From: Devosia submarina
GTDB lineage: Bacteria; Pseudomonadota; Alphaproteobacteria; Rhizobiales; Devosiaceae
Reading direction: 5' to 3'
NCBI RefSeq assembly: GCF_003056345.1
Contig: NZ_PYWB01000004.1
Coordinates: 186,001 to 250,000, forward strand
DNA length: 64,000 bases
This document shows, piece by piece, positions 55,479-63,593 of the stretch. How positions within the stretch are numbered: the first letter of the stretch is position 1; every line of letters starts with the position of its first letter. The position numbers and the translations under genes were made by a program. The notes beneath the pieces were generated by a model, which was given only the letters and a program-made list of their open reading frames with translations, was not told where the DNA came from and ran no database searches.

Positions 55479-56234
55479 ATGTCGCAGCACCCCTTCAAGA
55501 TTGAAATCTGTGTGGAGGGCGTTGATGGCCTGGTCGCAGCGCAAGAGGGGGGCGCTGACCGGGTGGAGCTTTGCGCCAGCCTGCTTGAAGGCGGCCTCAC
55601 GCCCAGCCTTGGTGTGGTTCGCGAAGCACAGCGTGTCGCGACCATTCCGTTCCACGTGATCATCCGCCCGCGCGGCGGAGACTTCCTTTATTCCGATCTC
55701 GAATTTGCGGCCATGGTGGAAGACATCAAGGCGCTGCGCGACATGAACATTGCCGGCGTGGTGATTGGCTGCCTGACGGCCGACGGCCGCATCGATGAAG
55801 AGCGCACTAAAACGCTGGTACAAGCGGCTCGTCCCATGAAGGTGACCTGCCATCGCGCCTTCGACATGACCGCCGACTTCCGCGAAGCTCTTGAAGCGCT
55901 GATCCGCTGCGGCGTTGATCGCGTGCTGACCAGCGGCCAGCGCGATACGGCTTTCGAGGGCATCGACATTCTTCGGGAAACCGCCGCGCTCGCCAATGGC
56001 CGCATTGTTGTCATGGCCTGTGGCGCGCTCGATGAAAGCAATATCGCCCAGATCCGCCAAGCTACCAATGTTGATGAAATGCACTTTGCTGCGCTCAAGA
56101 CGATCAAGAGCGGTATGGCATTCCGCAACCCCCACGTAGGCATGGGCGGCACGGCGCTGGAGCGGGAATACGAGATCACCCTGACCGACACCGAGGCGGT
56201 GCGCCGCACCATCGCTGCCGCCAAGGCGGCATGA
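55479..56234 (+). CDS. cutC: CutC family protein
   Basis: 251 residues of a TIM barrel. The family pattern is FKIEICVEGVDGLVAAQEGGADRVELCASLLEGGLTPSLG, then VIIRPRGGDFLYSD, CHRAFDMTADF and VLTSGQRDTAFEG. CutC is classed as a copper-homeostasis protein, but its real activity is not settled. ATG 55479 has GGAG eight bases upstream. fhuF follows on the same strand. Confidence 0.92.
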   Translation: MSQHPFKIEICVEGVDGLVAAQEGGADRVELCASLLEGGLTPSLGVVREAQRVATIPFHVIIRPRGGDFLYSDLEFAAMVEDIKALRDMNIAGVVIGCLTADGRIDEERTKTLVQAARPMKVTCHRAFDMTADFREALEALIRCGVDRVLTSGQRDTAFEGIDILRETAALANGRIVVMACGALDESNIAQIRQATNVDEMHFAALKTIKSGMAFRNPHVGMGGTALEREYEITLTDTEAVRRTIAAAKAA

Positions 56235-56284
56235 CTTTGTTCGAATAGAAGGTTAAAGCTGCAGGGTTTACCGGACCCCAGAGC

Positions 56285-57070
56285 TTGACCAAACGATCCT
56301 TTCTTTTCGGCGCCGATGATGCCGGCACCAGCACGACGCGCCTGATCAGCACGGCGGCTAGCGCCACCGGCTTCATGAAGGGTGAGCCGGGGCCGGTCCA
56401 AGACGGATGGTATCAATGGGGCGCAGACAACAGCGCGCTCCTCGCATCCCTGCGCGATCACCTCGCCGCCGCGTATCCCGCCGCCGGCCCCGCACTCTGG
56501 GCCGTGCGCCTTTATACTAATCTCATCTGGCAGCCAGCCTATCTTGCGGTGATCAGCGTCCATCTGCATGGGTCAGTGCCGGATCTTGCCGGGCTCTCCC
56601 AGGCCAGATCAGGCATCTACATCGACCGCTACCGCCTTGTCTCCGCGCCCATGTGGACCGGCTCGACCGAGGAGATGATTACACGAGCCGGTGCGCAGCT
56701 CCGCGCCATGACAGACGCCTTGCTCCCCGAGGTCAATGCCGTTGAAAAGCTCCGGCCCATGCTGGCCCAGCGCCTCCTTGCCGAACGCATGCTGGGCCTT
56801 ATGCTCTGGCTGGGTCAAAGGCGGCGCGAGCTCACCACCGAGCAGATCGAGGCCTATGCAGCGCAATGGCTCGCTGTGCTTGGGCTGGAAGGGCAGGGGA
56901 CGCTCGAGCAGATGGAAGCAGGAGGGCGGCGCCTGCTGATCGTCAAGCGCAAGGGCTGTTGCCTAGACTACCGGATCGATCCCGGCCGCCTCTGCGCCAA
57001 TTGCCCAAAGCAGGGTGACGCGGTGCGAATAGGACGTCAGGTCGCCAACGCTTTGGCCGAGATCCGGTGA
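56285..57070 (+). CDS. fhuF: Siderophore-iron reductase FhuF-type protein
   Basis: 261 residues. The C-terminal [2Fe-2S] pattern Cys-Cys-x10-Cys-x2-Cys is present (Cys225, Cys226, Cys237, Cys240 in KGCCLDYRIDPGRLCANCPK). This is the hallmark of FhuF-type ferric-siderophore reductases, which free iron in the cytoplasm. The N-terminal two thirds are helical. Start TTG 56285. No siderophore uptake genes are adjacent. Confidence 0.85.
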   Translation: MTKRSFLFGADDAGTSTTRLISTAASATGFMKGEPGPVQDGWYQWGADNSALLASLRDHLAAAYPAAGPALWAVRLYTNLIWQPAYLAVISVHLHGSVPDLAGLSQARSGIYIDRYRLVSAPMWTGSTEEMITRAGAQLRAMTDALLPEVNAVEKLRPMLAQRLLAERMLGLMLWLGQRRRELTTEQIEAYAAQWLAVLGLEGQGTLEQMEAGGRRLLIVKRKGCCLDYRIDPGRLCANCPKQGDAVRIGRQVANALAEIR

Positions 57071-57102
57071 TGCCACTGGTGCAAGCACCACCTCCTGGTG
57101 GA

Positions 57103-57132
57103 CCTCATTCTGAGCCTGTCAAAAGACGAGGT
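57103..57132. repeat. Extragenic repeat, copy 4 (CCTCATTCTGAGCCTGTC)
   Basis: Shares the CCTCAT-TGAGCCTG core and the closing GACGAGG with the units near 21 kb, 36 kb away, in the gap between fhuF and the SH3 gene. Confidence 0.55.
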
Positions 57133-57170
57133 TGTGGGATGGGACAACGAGCTCACCTTCCCTGCATCCC

Positions 57171-57746
57171 TCAGTCAAAAACCTCTTCAGGATACACGCC
57201 CCAAAGCTCTTCCTGGCGCATAAAGCCCGAATAGCTCGCCGTACGTTGGTTCTGGTCCTGGTGGCTCGCCGTCACCTCGCACCAGCTGCCATCGCATTCC
57301 TTGATCACGACCTTGAGCCCTGGGCCCAGCCGCGCTCGAACGCTGCCCTCGTCGGAGCGGCTGGAGCGCAGGGCGATCTCGCCATTCGCCATCAGCGGCG
57401 ACGCATAGCCCGCGCGCGTGCCGGAAAGCAGGTTCTGATGCACCCAGCCTTCGGTGCCATCCACATCTCGTATTTTGCGCCACGTATCGAATTCCTGAAC
57501 GATCTCCACCGGAATACCGGCTTTGAGATACGTCCAGGCGACCTCATACTTGGTACCCGGGCCCACGCGCACATTGATCGGCTCGGATCGTGTGGTGGCA
57601 AACCGGGGCAGGGGCAGGCCGCTGGGATTGTCTTGCGCGAGACTTGGCGCCAGAAGGGACACGAGCGCCAGCAGGAGCCAGGCAACACGGCGGAACAGGG
57701 CTTGGATCAAAGCGGCAGAGCCTTCGCGCTTGGTCTGGTGAAACAT
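57171..57746 (-). CDS. Secreted bacterial SH3-domain protein
   Basis: 191 residues from ATG 57746. A hydrophobic helix with signal-peptide features (about 20-38, FRRVAWLLLALVSLLAPSLA) is followed by two SH3-like segments (SEPINVRVGPGTKYEVAWTYLKAGIPVEIVQEFDTWRKIRDVDGTEGWV, and SVRARLGPGLKVVIKECDGSWCEVTA). SH3_3/SH3_4 domains bind peptidoglycan or peptides in the periplasm. The start is weakly defined. Divergent from the dehydrogenase gene. Confidence 0.82.
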   Translation of the reverse strand: MFHQTKREGSAALIQALFRRVAWLLLALVSLLAPSLAQDNPSGLPLPRFATTRSEPINVRVGPGTKYEVAWTYLKAGIPVEIVQEFDTWRKIRDVDGTEGWVHQNLLSGTRAGYASPLMANGEIALRSSRSDEGSVRARLGPGLKVVIKECDGSWCEVTASHQDQNQRTASYSGFMRQEELWGVYPEEVFD

Positions 57747-57852
57747 GGCTTTGCAGAAGAATTGGAATTGCCCTATCACTAGCCAATGATCCTTAATGGT
57801 CGCTGAAGGCCATGGTTTTCCACTCCCTTGAGGCCCTCCCGCACCGGATTTG

Positions 57853-58875
57853 ATGACCAGCCATAAACCCAGAATTCTTGTGACCCGGCGTCTTCCCGAA
57901 GCGATCGAAGCGCGCATGGGAACACTGTTCGAAACCGACGTGAACGAGTCAGACGTTCCTCTTGCCGCCGATGACATCATCGCCGGGCTCGAGGGCAAGG
58001 ATGTGCTGGTCAGCTCCATTACGGACCGGATCGATGTCGATCTGATCAGCCGCCTGCCTTCGTCCGTCCGGCTGATCGCTCAGTTCGGCAATGGCTTCGA
58101 CAATATCGACCTTGATGCCGCCTGGGCCGCCGGTCTCACCGTCACCAATACGCCTAGCGTTCTTACCGAAGACACGGCCGACATGGCCATGGTGCTGATG
58201 CTGGCCCTGCCGCGGCGCCTGGTCGAGGGCACCCAGATGCTCGTGCGCGATGGCGTCTGGGCCGGCTGGTCGCCCACCTCCATGCTGGGCCACCGACTGC
58301 GTGGCAAGGCCTTGGGCATTGTTGGTATGGGCCGGATCGGCACGGCCGTTGCGCAGCGAGCCAAGGCTTTCGGCCTCAACATCCATTATTTTTCCCGCAA
58401 CCGCCGGCCGCCCGCAATCGAGGCGCCACTGGAAGCGACCTATTGGCCCGATCTTGATGCCATGGTGGAGGCGGTGGACATCGTTTCGCTCCATACCCCC
58501 TATACGCGCGAAACCTTCCACATCCTCTCGGCCGACCGGCTACGCCGCATGAAGCCAGGGAGCTTTGTGGTCAATGTCAGCCGCCCGGAACTGCTGGACG
58601 AGGCAGCCCTGCTCGACTCCATAGAAAGCGGCCATCTGAGCGGCGCAGCTCTTGATGTTTTCGAGCACAAGCGCGGTATTGATCCCCGTCTTCTTGCCCT
58701 CGCGGAAGCCAACCGCATTGTGCTCACCGCCCATATGGCGTCGGCCACCCTGGAAGCACGCGTGGAAATGGGCGAAACGGTGATCGTCAACATCCGCGCC
58801 TTCATGGACGGGCACCAGCCGCCCCACCGCGTTCTTCCCGAAGGCATGCACAAGAACGTCGTGCCACGCGCCTAA
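57853..58875 (+). CDS. D-2-hydroxyacid dehydrogenase (glyoxylate/hydroxypyruvate reductase type)
   Basis: 340 residues. NAD(P)-binding GMGRIGTAVAQRAKAFG (about 158-174) and the catalytic set: Arg in VNVSRPELLDE, Glu in DVFEHK, His in LTAHMASAT. The usual VNxxRG is VNVSRP, and the H-x-x-S/G pattern after the catalytic His is HMAS. Substrate may be glyoxylate, hydroxypyruvate or glycerate. ATG 57853 is chosen one codon after a TTG. It shares a 106-bp divergent gap with the SH3 gene. Confidence 0.88.
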   Translation: MTSHKPRILVTRRLPEAIEARMGTLFETDVNESDVPLAADDIIAGLEGKDVLVSSITDRIDVDLISRLPSSVRLIAQFGNGFDNIDLDAAWAAGLTVTNTPSVLTEDTADMAMVLMLALPRRLVEGTQMLVRDGVWAGWSPTSMLGHRLRGKALGIVGMGRIGTAVAQRAKAFGLNIHYFSRNRRPPAIEAPLEATYWPDLDAMVEAVDIVSLHTPYTRETFHILSADRLRRMKPGSFVVNVSRPELLDEAALLDSIESGHLSGAALDVFEHKRGIDPRLLALAEANRIVLTAHMASATLEARVEMGETVIVNIRAFMDGHQPPHRVLPEGMHKNVVPRA

Positions 58876-58998
58876 GTGTTGCCGCAAATACGCACAGTCT
58901 TGCTCATCTCGCAGCCATGACATGGAGGCGCTTGCTAAGGCGTCCTATTGCCTCCTAATCCTGCCCCAGGTGCAGGCATAGGCAACATGGATTGAGTG

Positions 58999-59685
58999 AT
59001 GCCATCTAGGGGCGTCTTGAACATTTTAGGTTACGCAGTCGTGCTCATGGGACTGGGTTGGGCAATGGTCCATCCGGCCTTGGCCCAGCTGCGCATCGAT
59101 CCGCCCTTGTATGACGCCGATGGTGGTCTCGTTTTAGCCGCCCAGGGGCTTGAGCTTTGGCTGCCGCCACCCGATTGGCTCGACGAAACCAAGCAGGCCT
59201 CAGGCGATATCCGCACGCAAATCGACGCTGTTTTCCGCACCGGTGAAGGCGAAGCGCTGCTCGAAATCTACCCCAAGGGCGAGGGCGAGGCACTTTGGTC
59301 AACGCTTTACGGCGTTCGCATCAGCACGGGCTCTGGCTATACACTCAAGGCCTATCGCGATGCCATCATGGCCGGCTTTTCCAGCAATTGCCGCCGCGGT
59401 CTCGCAGGCTTTTTCCAGCTCGGCGCCGACGATGGCGACACTCTGGGGCCCCTAGGCTATGTGTGTGGCGCCTTTGACCCGCGGCTGCGCGGCTATGCCG
59501 ATCTGGGCGAGGTCATGGTCATGAGCTTCCGCCAAGAGGGCGATGCGGTGGCCCTGATCTTTCAGCAATGGCGCGGTGACGCCTTTGATCCCAGAGATGA
59601 GCAGAGCTGGCCGGTGCAAACCAGTGTCGTTGAGAGCCGCGCCCGCCAGCTGCAGGCTGAACCCCGCCTCCAACGCGCGGATTGA
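58999..59685 (+). CDS. Secreted hypothetical protein (228 aa)
   Basis: The signal sequence (about 8-29, LNILGYAVVLMGLGWAMVHPALA) is cleaved after ALA, leaving a ~200-residue periplasmic protein with two cysteines (in NCRRG and VCGAF). ATG 58999 (a GTG lies one codon upstream). It lies 31 bases ahead of rbfA and may share its transcript. No family recognised. Confidence 0.7.
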   Translation: MPSRGVLNILGYAVVLMGLGWAMVHPALAQLRIDPPLYDADGGLVLAAQGLELWLPPPDWLDETKQASGDIRTQIDAVFRTGEGEALLEIYPKGEGEALWSTLYGVRISTGSGYTLKAYRDAIMAGFSSNCRRGLAGFFQLGADDGDTLGPLGYVCGAFDPRLRGYADLGEVMVMSFRQEGDAVALIFQQWRGDAFDPRDEQSWPVQTSVVESRARQLQAEPRLQRAD

Positions 59686-59716
59686 CGCAAAGGCAGGGAA
59701 AGCCTAATTCCGCAAT

Positions 59717-60124
59717 ATGAGCAGAGATAACAAGCCAACTGGCCCTTCGCAGCGCATGCTGCGCGTGGGCGAACTGGTCCGCCACGCCCTGGCCGACATG
59801 TTTCAGCGCGGCGACGTCGAGGACGATGCCTTGCATGGCGCCGTCATCACCGTGCCCGAAGTGCGCATGACGCCCGATCTCAAGATCGCCAACGCCTATA
59901 TCATGCCCTTGGGTGGCGAGCATGCTGAGGAAATCGTTGCGGCGCTCAACCGCCACCGCAAGTTCATCCGCGGTCGTGTCGCTCCCCAGATCAACATGAA
60001 ATATGCGCCCGAAGTGCGCTTCTATGTGGACGATACCTTCGCCGAAGCCAGCCGCATCGACTCGCTCCTCCGCTCCGAAAAGGTGCAGCGCGATCTGGCA
60101 GACGACGACGGCGACGACAATTGA
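59717..60124 (+). CDS. rbfA: Ribosome-binding factor A
   Basis: 135 residues, KH-type fold: [45 protein letters not shown], and [31 protein letters not shown]. It acts in late 30S maturation. The stop overlaps the truB start by 4 bases. In relatives it follows infB directly; here they are 42 kb apart. Confidence 0.95.
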   Translation: MSRDNKPTGPSQRMLRVGELVRHALADMFQRGDVEDDALHGAVITVPEVRMTPDLKIANAYIMPLGGEHAEEIVAALNRHRKFIRGRVAPQINMKYAPEVRFYVDDTFAEASRIDSLLRSEKVQRDLADDDGDDN

Positions 60125-61026
60125 ACCAGCCCAAGCGGGTCAAGCGCTCGATCTCCGGCTGGGTCGTGCTCAACAAGCCCTTCAACATGACGTCGACGCA
60201 AGCCGTCGGCAAAATTCGCTGGCTCTTTGGCGCCGCCAAGGCTGGCCATGCCGGCACGCTTGATCCGCTGGCCACCGGCATCTTGCCGATTGCCTTGGGC
60301 GAGGCAACCAAGGCCGTGCCCCAGGTGCAAGACGGCACCAAGATCTACCGCTTTGGCATTCAGTGGGGGGCCGCCACAACCACGGACGACACCGAAGGGG
60401 AGGTGATCGCCACCTCCGACATCAGGCCCGATCAGGCTGCGTTGGAGGCCGTCCTGCCCCGATTCACCGGCACCATCCTGCAGCGCCCACCAATCTTCTC
60501 GGCGCTCAAGATCGATGGCGAACGTGCCTATGATCTGGCTCGTGCCGGCGAGACGGTGGACCTGCAGCCGCGCGAGATCGATGTCGACGCCATAAGCCTT
60601 GTGGAACACGGCACTGAACAATCAACCCTGGAAGTGGTCTGCGGCAAAGGCACCTATGTCCGATCGCTGGCCCGCGACATAGCCGAAGAACTGGGAACAC
60701 GCGGCCATGTATCGGTTCTGCACCGGGCGGCCGTTGGTCCCTTCCACGACGAAGATGCCCTAACCATCGAGCAACTCGAAGCACTCGAACTGGATGGTCG
60801 AGACGCACTGCTCAAGCCCGTCTGGACGGGCTTTGCCGACCTGCCCGAGATCCGGCTCGACCCTCACCAGGCAAGCGCCGTGCGGCACGGCAACGCGGTT
60901 CTGCTCACAGGCGCCGGCGCACCGGTAGCCATTGATGAGTGCTGGGCAAGCTTCCGCGGCGAAGTGGTGGCAACCGGATCGGTGCAGTTCGGCCAGTTCC
61001 AGCCCCGCCGGGTGTTTAACCTCTGA
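60121..61026 (+). CDS. truB: tRNA pseudouridine(55) synthase
   Basis: 301 residues. Catalytic Asp48 in [17 protein letters not shown]; the KPxGMTS-like entry is [13 protein letters not shown]. The C-terminal PUA-like domain is present (about 220-301). Start TTG 60121 within the rbfA stop (TTGA). rpsO and pnp, the usual next genes, are absent; a terminator follows. Confidence 0.95.
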   Translation: MNQPKRVKRSISGWVVLNKPFNMTSTQAVGKIRWLFGAAKAGHAGTLDPLATGILPIALGEATKAVPQVQDGTKIYRFGIQWGAATTTDDTEGEVIATSDIRPDQAALEAVLPRFTGTILQRPPIFSALKIDGERAYDLARAGETVDLQPREIDVDAISLVEHGTEQSTLEVVCGKGTYVRSLARDIAEELGTRGHVSVLHRAAVGPFHDEDALTIEQLEALELDGRDALLKPVWTGFADLPEIRLDPHQASAVRHGNAVLLTGAGAPVAIDECWASFRGEVVATGSVQFGQFQPRRVFNL

Positions 61027-61100
61027 GCTTCCGTAGAAGCCGAAATCTGCAGCAGGCCTCATACTGATCCTGTGGAGTGAGGAGGCCGTGCCACAACAAA

Positions 61101-61128
61101 AAAGGCGGGGATCGCTCCCCGCCTTTTC
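61101..61128. terminator. Terminator downstream of truB
   Basis: AAAGGCGGGG and CCCCGCCTTTT form a stem around ATCGCT, with T/A runs on either side. It can serve truB and the convergent tiny gene at 61134. A near-identical hairpin lies at 62519-62544. Confidence 0.85.
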
Positions 61129-61133
61129 TCTTC

Positions 61134-61211
61134 CTAGTTCAGGAAGAGCACGATGATGATGATCAGCCAGATTGGCACTCCAAGTAGCCAAAGTCCGATG
61201 CCACGTAGCAT
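61134..61211 (-). CDS. Tiny membrane protein (25 aa)
   Basis: ATG 61211 with AGGA about nine bases upstream and a TAG at 61134. The peptide is almost wholly one transmembrane helix after MLRGIGLWLLGVP, with an isoleucine-rich core. The conserved-looking G-x-W-L-L-G-V-P-I pattern is like small membrane proteins seen in rhizobia. It follows the start region of the larger membrane gene closely (16 bases from its end). Confidence 0.6.
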   Translation of the reverse strand: MLRGIGLWLLGVPIWLIIIIVLFLN

Positions 61212-61226
61212 GCTTGTGTCCTTTCC

Positions 61227-62120
61227 CTAGAACCGGCGGAAGACGCCAGGATGCACCGTGTTGTTGTCGCGGTGATTGCCACCCTTCTGGGCGGCCCAGA
61301 AGGCGCCGATGGCCGAAACCAGCAGCGATGCAGCAAGCAGGAATGCGCCTATAATCGCCGTGTTGCGGGCAATACGTGCCGCATCTTCAGCCTGCTGGCG
61401 GGCATTGTCGATGCCGGCAATGGCCTGGTCGACGCGCGCCTGGGCTTCCTCGGGCGGAACGCCCGCATTTACCGCGACCACATTGGCGAGGTATGCGCGG
61501 TCAGCTTCCGGCACTGTGCCATCGCCAAGCGCTGCCTGGGCGAAAATGCGCCCAGCTTCATCGCGCGCCGCAGCCGGATCGGCGGGCTGGTTGGAGCGGA
61601 ACATGGTGTCGATGAAGTAGGCATTGGGATCGACCGCTTCCGCCGCGCCTTCTGACACATTGGAGGCCGCATTGGTTACGGTTGCTGCCGCCGAGCCAAT
61701 CGTGTTGGCCGCAGCGCCAATGCCGTTGACCGCAATGATCGTGCCCAGGATTGCAGAGCCAGCCCAGACCAGCAGCCCATGGGCCCCGTCCCGCAGATCG
61801 CTTTCATCTTCATTGGCGTCGAAATAGCGGCGGCGCAGGCGCCCGGTCAGATAGCCACCGGCCATATAGCTCGAGATCTGGACCCAAAGGAACCAGAGCG
61901 CGGCCGCTATGCCCACAAAGATCGGATTGGGCTCATTGCCATAACCGAAATCAAGGAAGTTGAGGCCTACAGCCGAGCCGAAGCTGATCAGCACGAGGCT
62001 GATAGCTGAGGCCAGCACAATGCCGGCAATAATCGCGGGCCAGTCCACATAGGACGACTGTTCGCGGTCATGAAGGGACGTCTTGGCAATACCACCGCCA
62101 GTTGGCGCATCAATGGTCAT
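61227..62120 (-). CDS. Membrane protein of unknown function (297 aa)
   Basis: Four to five hydrophobic spans: about 28-50 (AIIAGIVLASAISLVLISFG), 68-90, 118-140, then a long polar, helical middle part rich in Ala, Asp and Arg (about 160-265), and a last helix at about 266-288. The N-terminus is cytoplasmic and hydrophilic. The pattern matches conserved alphaproteobacterial membrane proteins of unknown function. It is flanked on the same strand by two tiny membrane proteins. Confidence 0.75.
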   Translation of the reverse strand: MTIDAPTGGGIAKTSLHDREQSSYVDWPAIIAGIVLASAISLVLISFGSAVGLNFLDFGYGNEPNPIFVGIAAALWFLWVQISSYMAGGYLTGRLRRRYFDANEDESDLRDGAHGLLVWAGSAILGTIIAVNGIGAAANTIGSAAATVTNAASNVSEGAAEAVDPNAYFIDTMFRSNQPADPAAARDEAGRIFAQAALGDGTVPEADRAYLANVVAVNAGVPPEEAQARVDQAIAGIDNARQQAEDAARIARNTAIIGAFLLAASLLVSAIGAFWAAQKGGNHRDNNTVHPGVFRRF

Positions 62121-62154
62121 GGGGCAGCTCCTGTTCTTGATGTCTGGAACCGGC

Positions 62155-62229
62155 TCAAGCGAGGCCGATAAACGACAGGATGGCCATGACGATGACGATG
62201 AGGCCGACGATATAGATGATCGAGTTCAT
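62155..62229 (-). CDS. Tiny membrane protein (24 aa)
   Basis: ATG 62229 with GGAAGG about nine bases upstream and a TGA at 62155. The product is one short transmembrane helix starting MNSIIYIVGLIVIV with a Val/Ile-rich core. It is 34 bases upstream of the 297-aa membrane gene. Very similar-looking leader-less 24-aa proteins occur in rhizobia; function unknown. Confidence 0.6.
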   Translation of the reverse strand: MNSIIYIVGLIVIVMAILSFIGLA

Positions 62230-62518
62230 TTTCGATTGCCTTCCGAGTTGACGCAGATGTGAAATCAACAGCAGGCAAAACGAATCGTTCCGCAGGGCTG
62301 CGCAGAATCTGGACAGAGGCTGTTAAACTCCTGTCGCGGCTTAGCTTCTTGATACCCCCTGCCGCTGATCCGGCAGGTTCTGCCAGCGGCATCACCCGGC
62401 TCGTCCGGGTGATCCATTTCCTTGATGCGCTCGTCGGATTGCCCGGATGAGCCCGGGAATGACGACCAGAGATAGGCACCCTGGGCCGCCCTTCCGCACC
62501 ACCTCACAAGCAAACAAG
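62230..62518. other. Intergenic region with hairpins and an extragenic repeat
   Basis: No gene is seen. ATCACCCGG (62391-62399) and CCGGGTGAT (62405-62413) form a perfect 9-bp hairpin with a 5-base loop, and a CCCGGATGAGCCCGGG-type repeat lies at 62439-62465. Confidence 0.5.
62439..62465. repeat. Extragenic repeat of the CCCGG-GAGCCCGGG class
   Basis: TTGCCCGGATGAGCCCGGGA is an imperfect palindrome like those at 21315-21340 and 29046-29070. Confidence 0.5.
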
Positions 62519-62544
62519 AAAGGCGGGGATTGCTCCCCGCCTTT
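62519..62544 (-). terminator. Terminator downstream of the ABC importer
   Basis: AAAGGCGGGG/CCCCGCCTTT with an ATTGCT loop. On the minus strand the stem is followed by a T-rich run (TTTCTT), so it ends the importer transcript. Confidence 0.85.
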
Positions 62545-62567
62545 GGTATTCCATAGCTGCCCGAACC

Positions 62568-63563
62568 TCAAAGCCCGTCGGTCACCACATGGGTAAAGGC
62601 GCCCTCGGGGGCCTTGGTGATGGCCGGGTTCTCTTCCGAAACGGCGGACAGCAGCGTTTCCACCGTCTGCTGGTAGTCGGCTTCGTCCAGCACGCCGGTG
62701 GAGCCTTCCGCAAGCTTGTTGGCTTCGGTTACCTGATAAAGCTGGTCTTCCACGGTCATGGCGCCGGTCATGTCATTATCGACAACGATCTGCGCGGCTT
62801 CTTCGGGATTCTCGCGGGAATATTCCCAGCCCTTCATCGAAGCACGGACGAACTTGGTCATCTTCTCGACAAAGGCGGGATCTTCGAGGCTGTCTTCGAG
62901 CACATAAAGCCCGTCCTCCAGCATGCCGACGCCTTCGTCGCGATAGTTGAACACCGTCAGTTCTTCAGGCGTGATACCGGCGTTCAGCACCTGACCATAC
63001 TCATTATAGGTCATGGTGGAAATGCAGGCGGCCTGCTTCTGGATCAGCGGATCGACGTTGAACGCCTGCTTGAGCACTTCGACGCCATCCGGCCCACCAT
63101 CGGTGGAATAGCCGAGCTTGGCCATCCATGCATAGAACGGATATTCATTGCCGAAGAACCAAACGCCCAACGTCTTGCCCTTGAAGTCCTCGGTGCTTTC
63201 GACACCGGCTTCCTTGAGGCAGGTGAGCAGAAGGCCCGATTGCTTGAACGGCTGCGCGATGTTGACCAGTGGCACGCCACGCTCGCGCGCTGCCAGCCCT
63301 GCCGCCATCCAGGTGGTGATCACATCGGCGCCACCGCCGGCAATTACCTGTTCCGGCGCAATGTCGGGCCCGCCTGGCTTGATTTCGACTTGGAGGCCCT
63401 CTTCCTCATAAAAGCCTTTGGCCTGCGCCACGTAATAACCAGCAAACTGCCCCTGGGTGACCCATTTGAGCTGCAGCGTCACCGAGTTGTCCTGTGCCCA
63501 GGCAGCCCCCACGCTGCTCATGGCCATCGCGCCTGCAAGCGCACCAATCAGAAGTTTTCCCAT
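62568..63563 (-). CDS. NMT1/THI5-like ABC transporter substrate-binding protein
   Basis: 331 residues. A signal peptide (about 1-23, ALAGAMAMSSVGAAWAQ) precedes the NMT1/ThiY/SsuA-like fold: VTLQLKWVTQGQFAGYYVAQAKGFYEEEGLQVEIKPGGPD and GKTLGVWFFGNEYPFYAWM. The WVTQGQFAGYY stretch is typical of pyrimidine-precursor (HMP)/ThiY-type binding proteins, so a thiamine precursor or related compound is likely; the ligand is not certain. Last gene of an importer whose permease precedes it. Confidence 0.85.
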   Translation of the reverse strand: MGKLLIGALAGAMAMSSVGAAWAQDNSVTLQLKWVTQGQFAGYYVAQAKGFYEEEGLQVEIKPGGPDIAPEQVIAGGGADVITTWMAAGLAARERGVPLVNIAQPFKQSGLLLTCLKEAGVESTEDFKGKTLGVWFFGNEYPFYAWMAKLGYSTDGGPDGVEVLKQAFNVDPLIQKQAACISTMTYNEYGQVLNAGITPEELTVFNYRDEGVGMLEDGLYVLEDSLEDPAFVEKMTKFVRASMKGWEYSRENPEEAAQIVVDNDMTGAMTVEDQLYQVTEANKLAEGSTGVLDEADYQQTVETLLSAVSEENPAITKAPEGAFTHVVTDGL

Positions 63564-63593
63564 TCCCTTGTTCCCTGCTTGCTTGGTCCCGTC

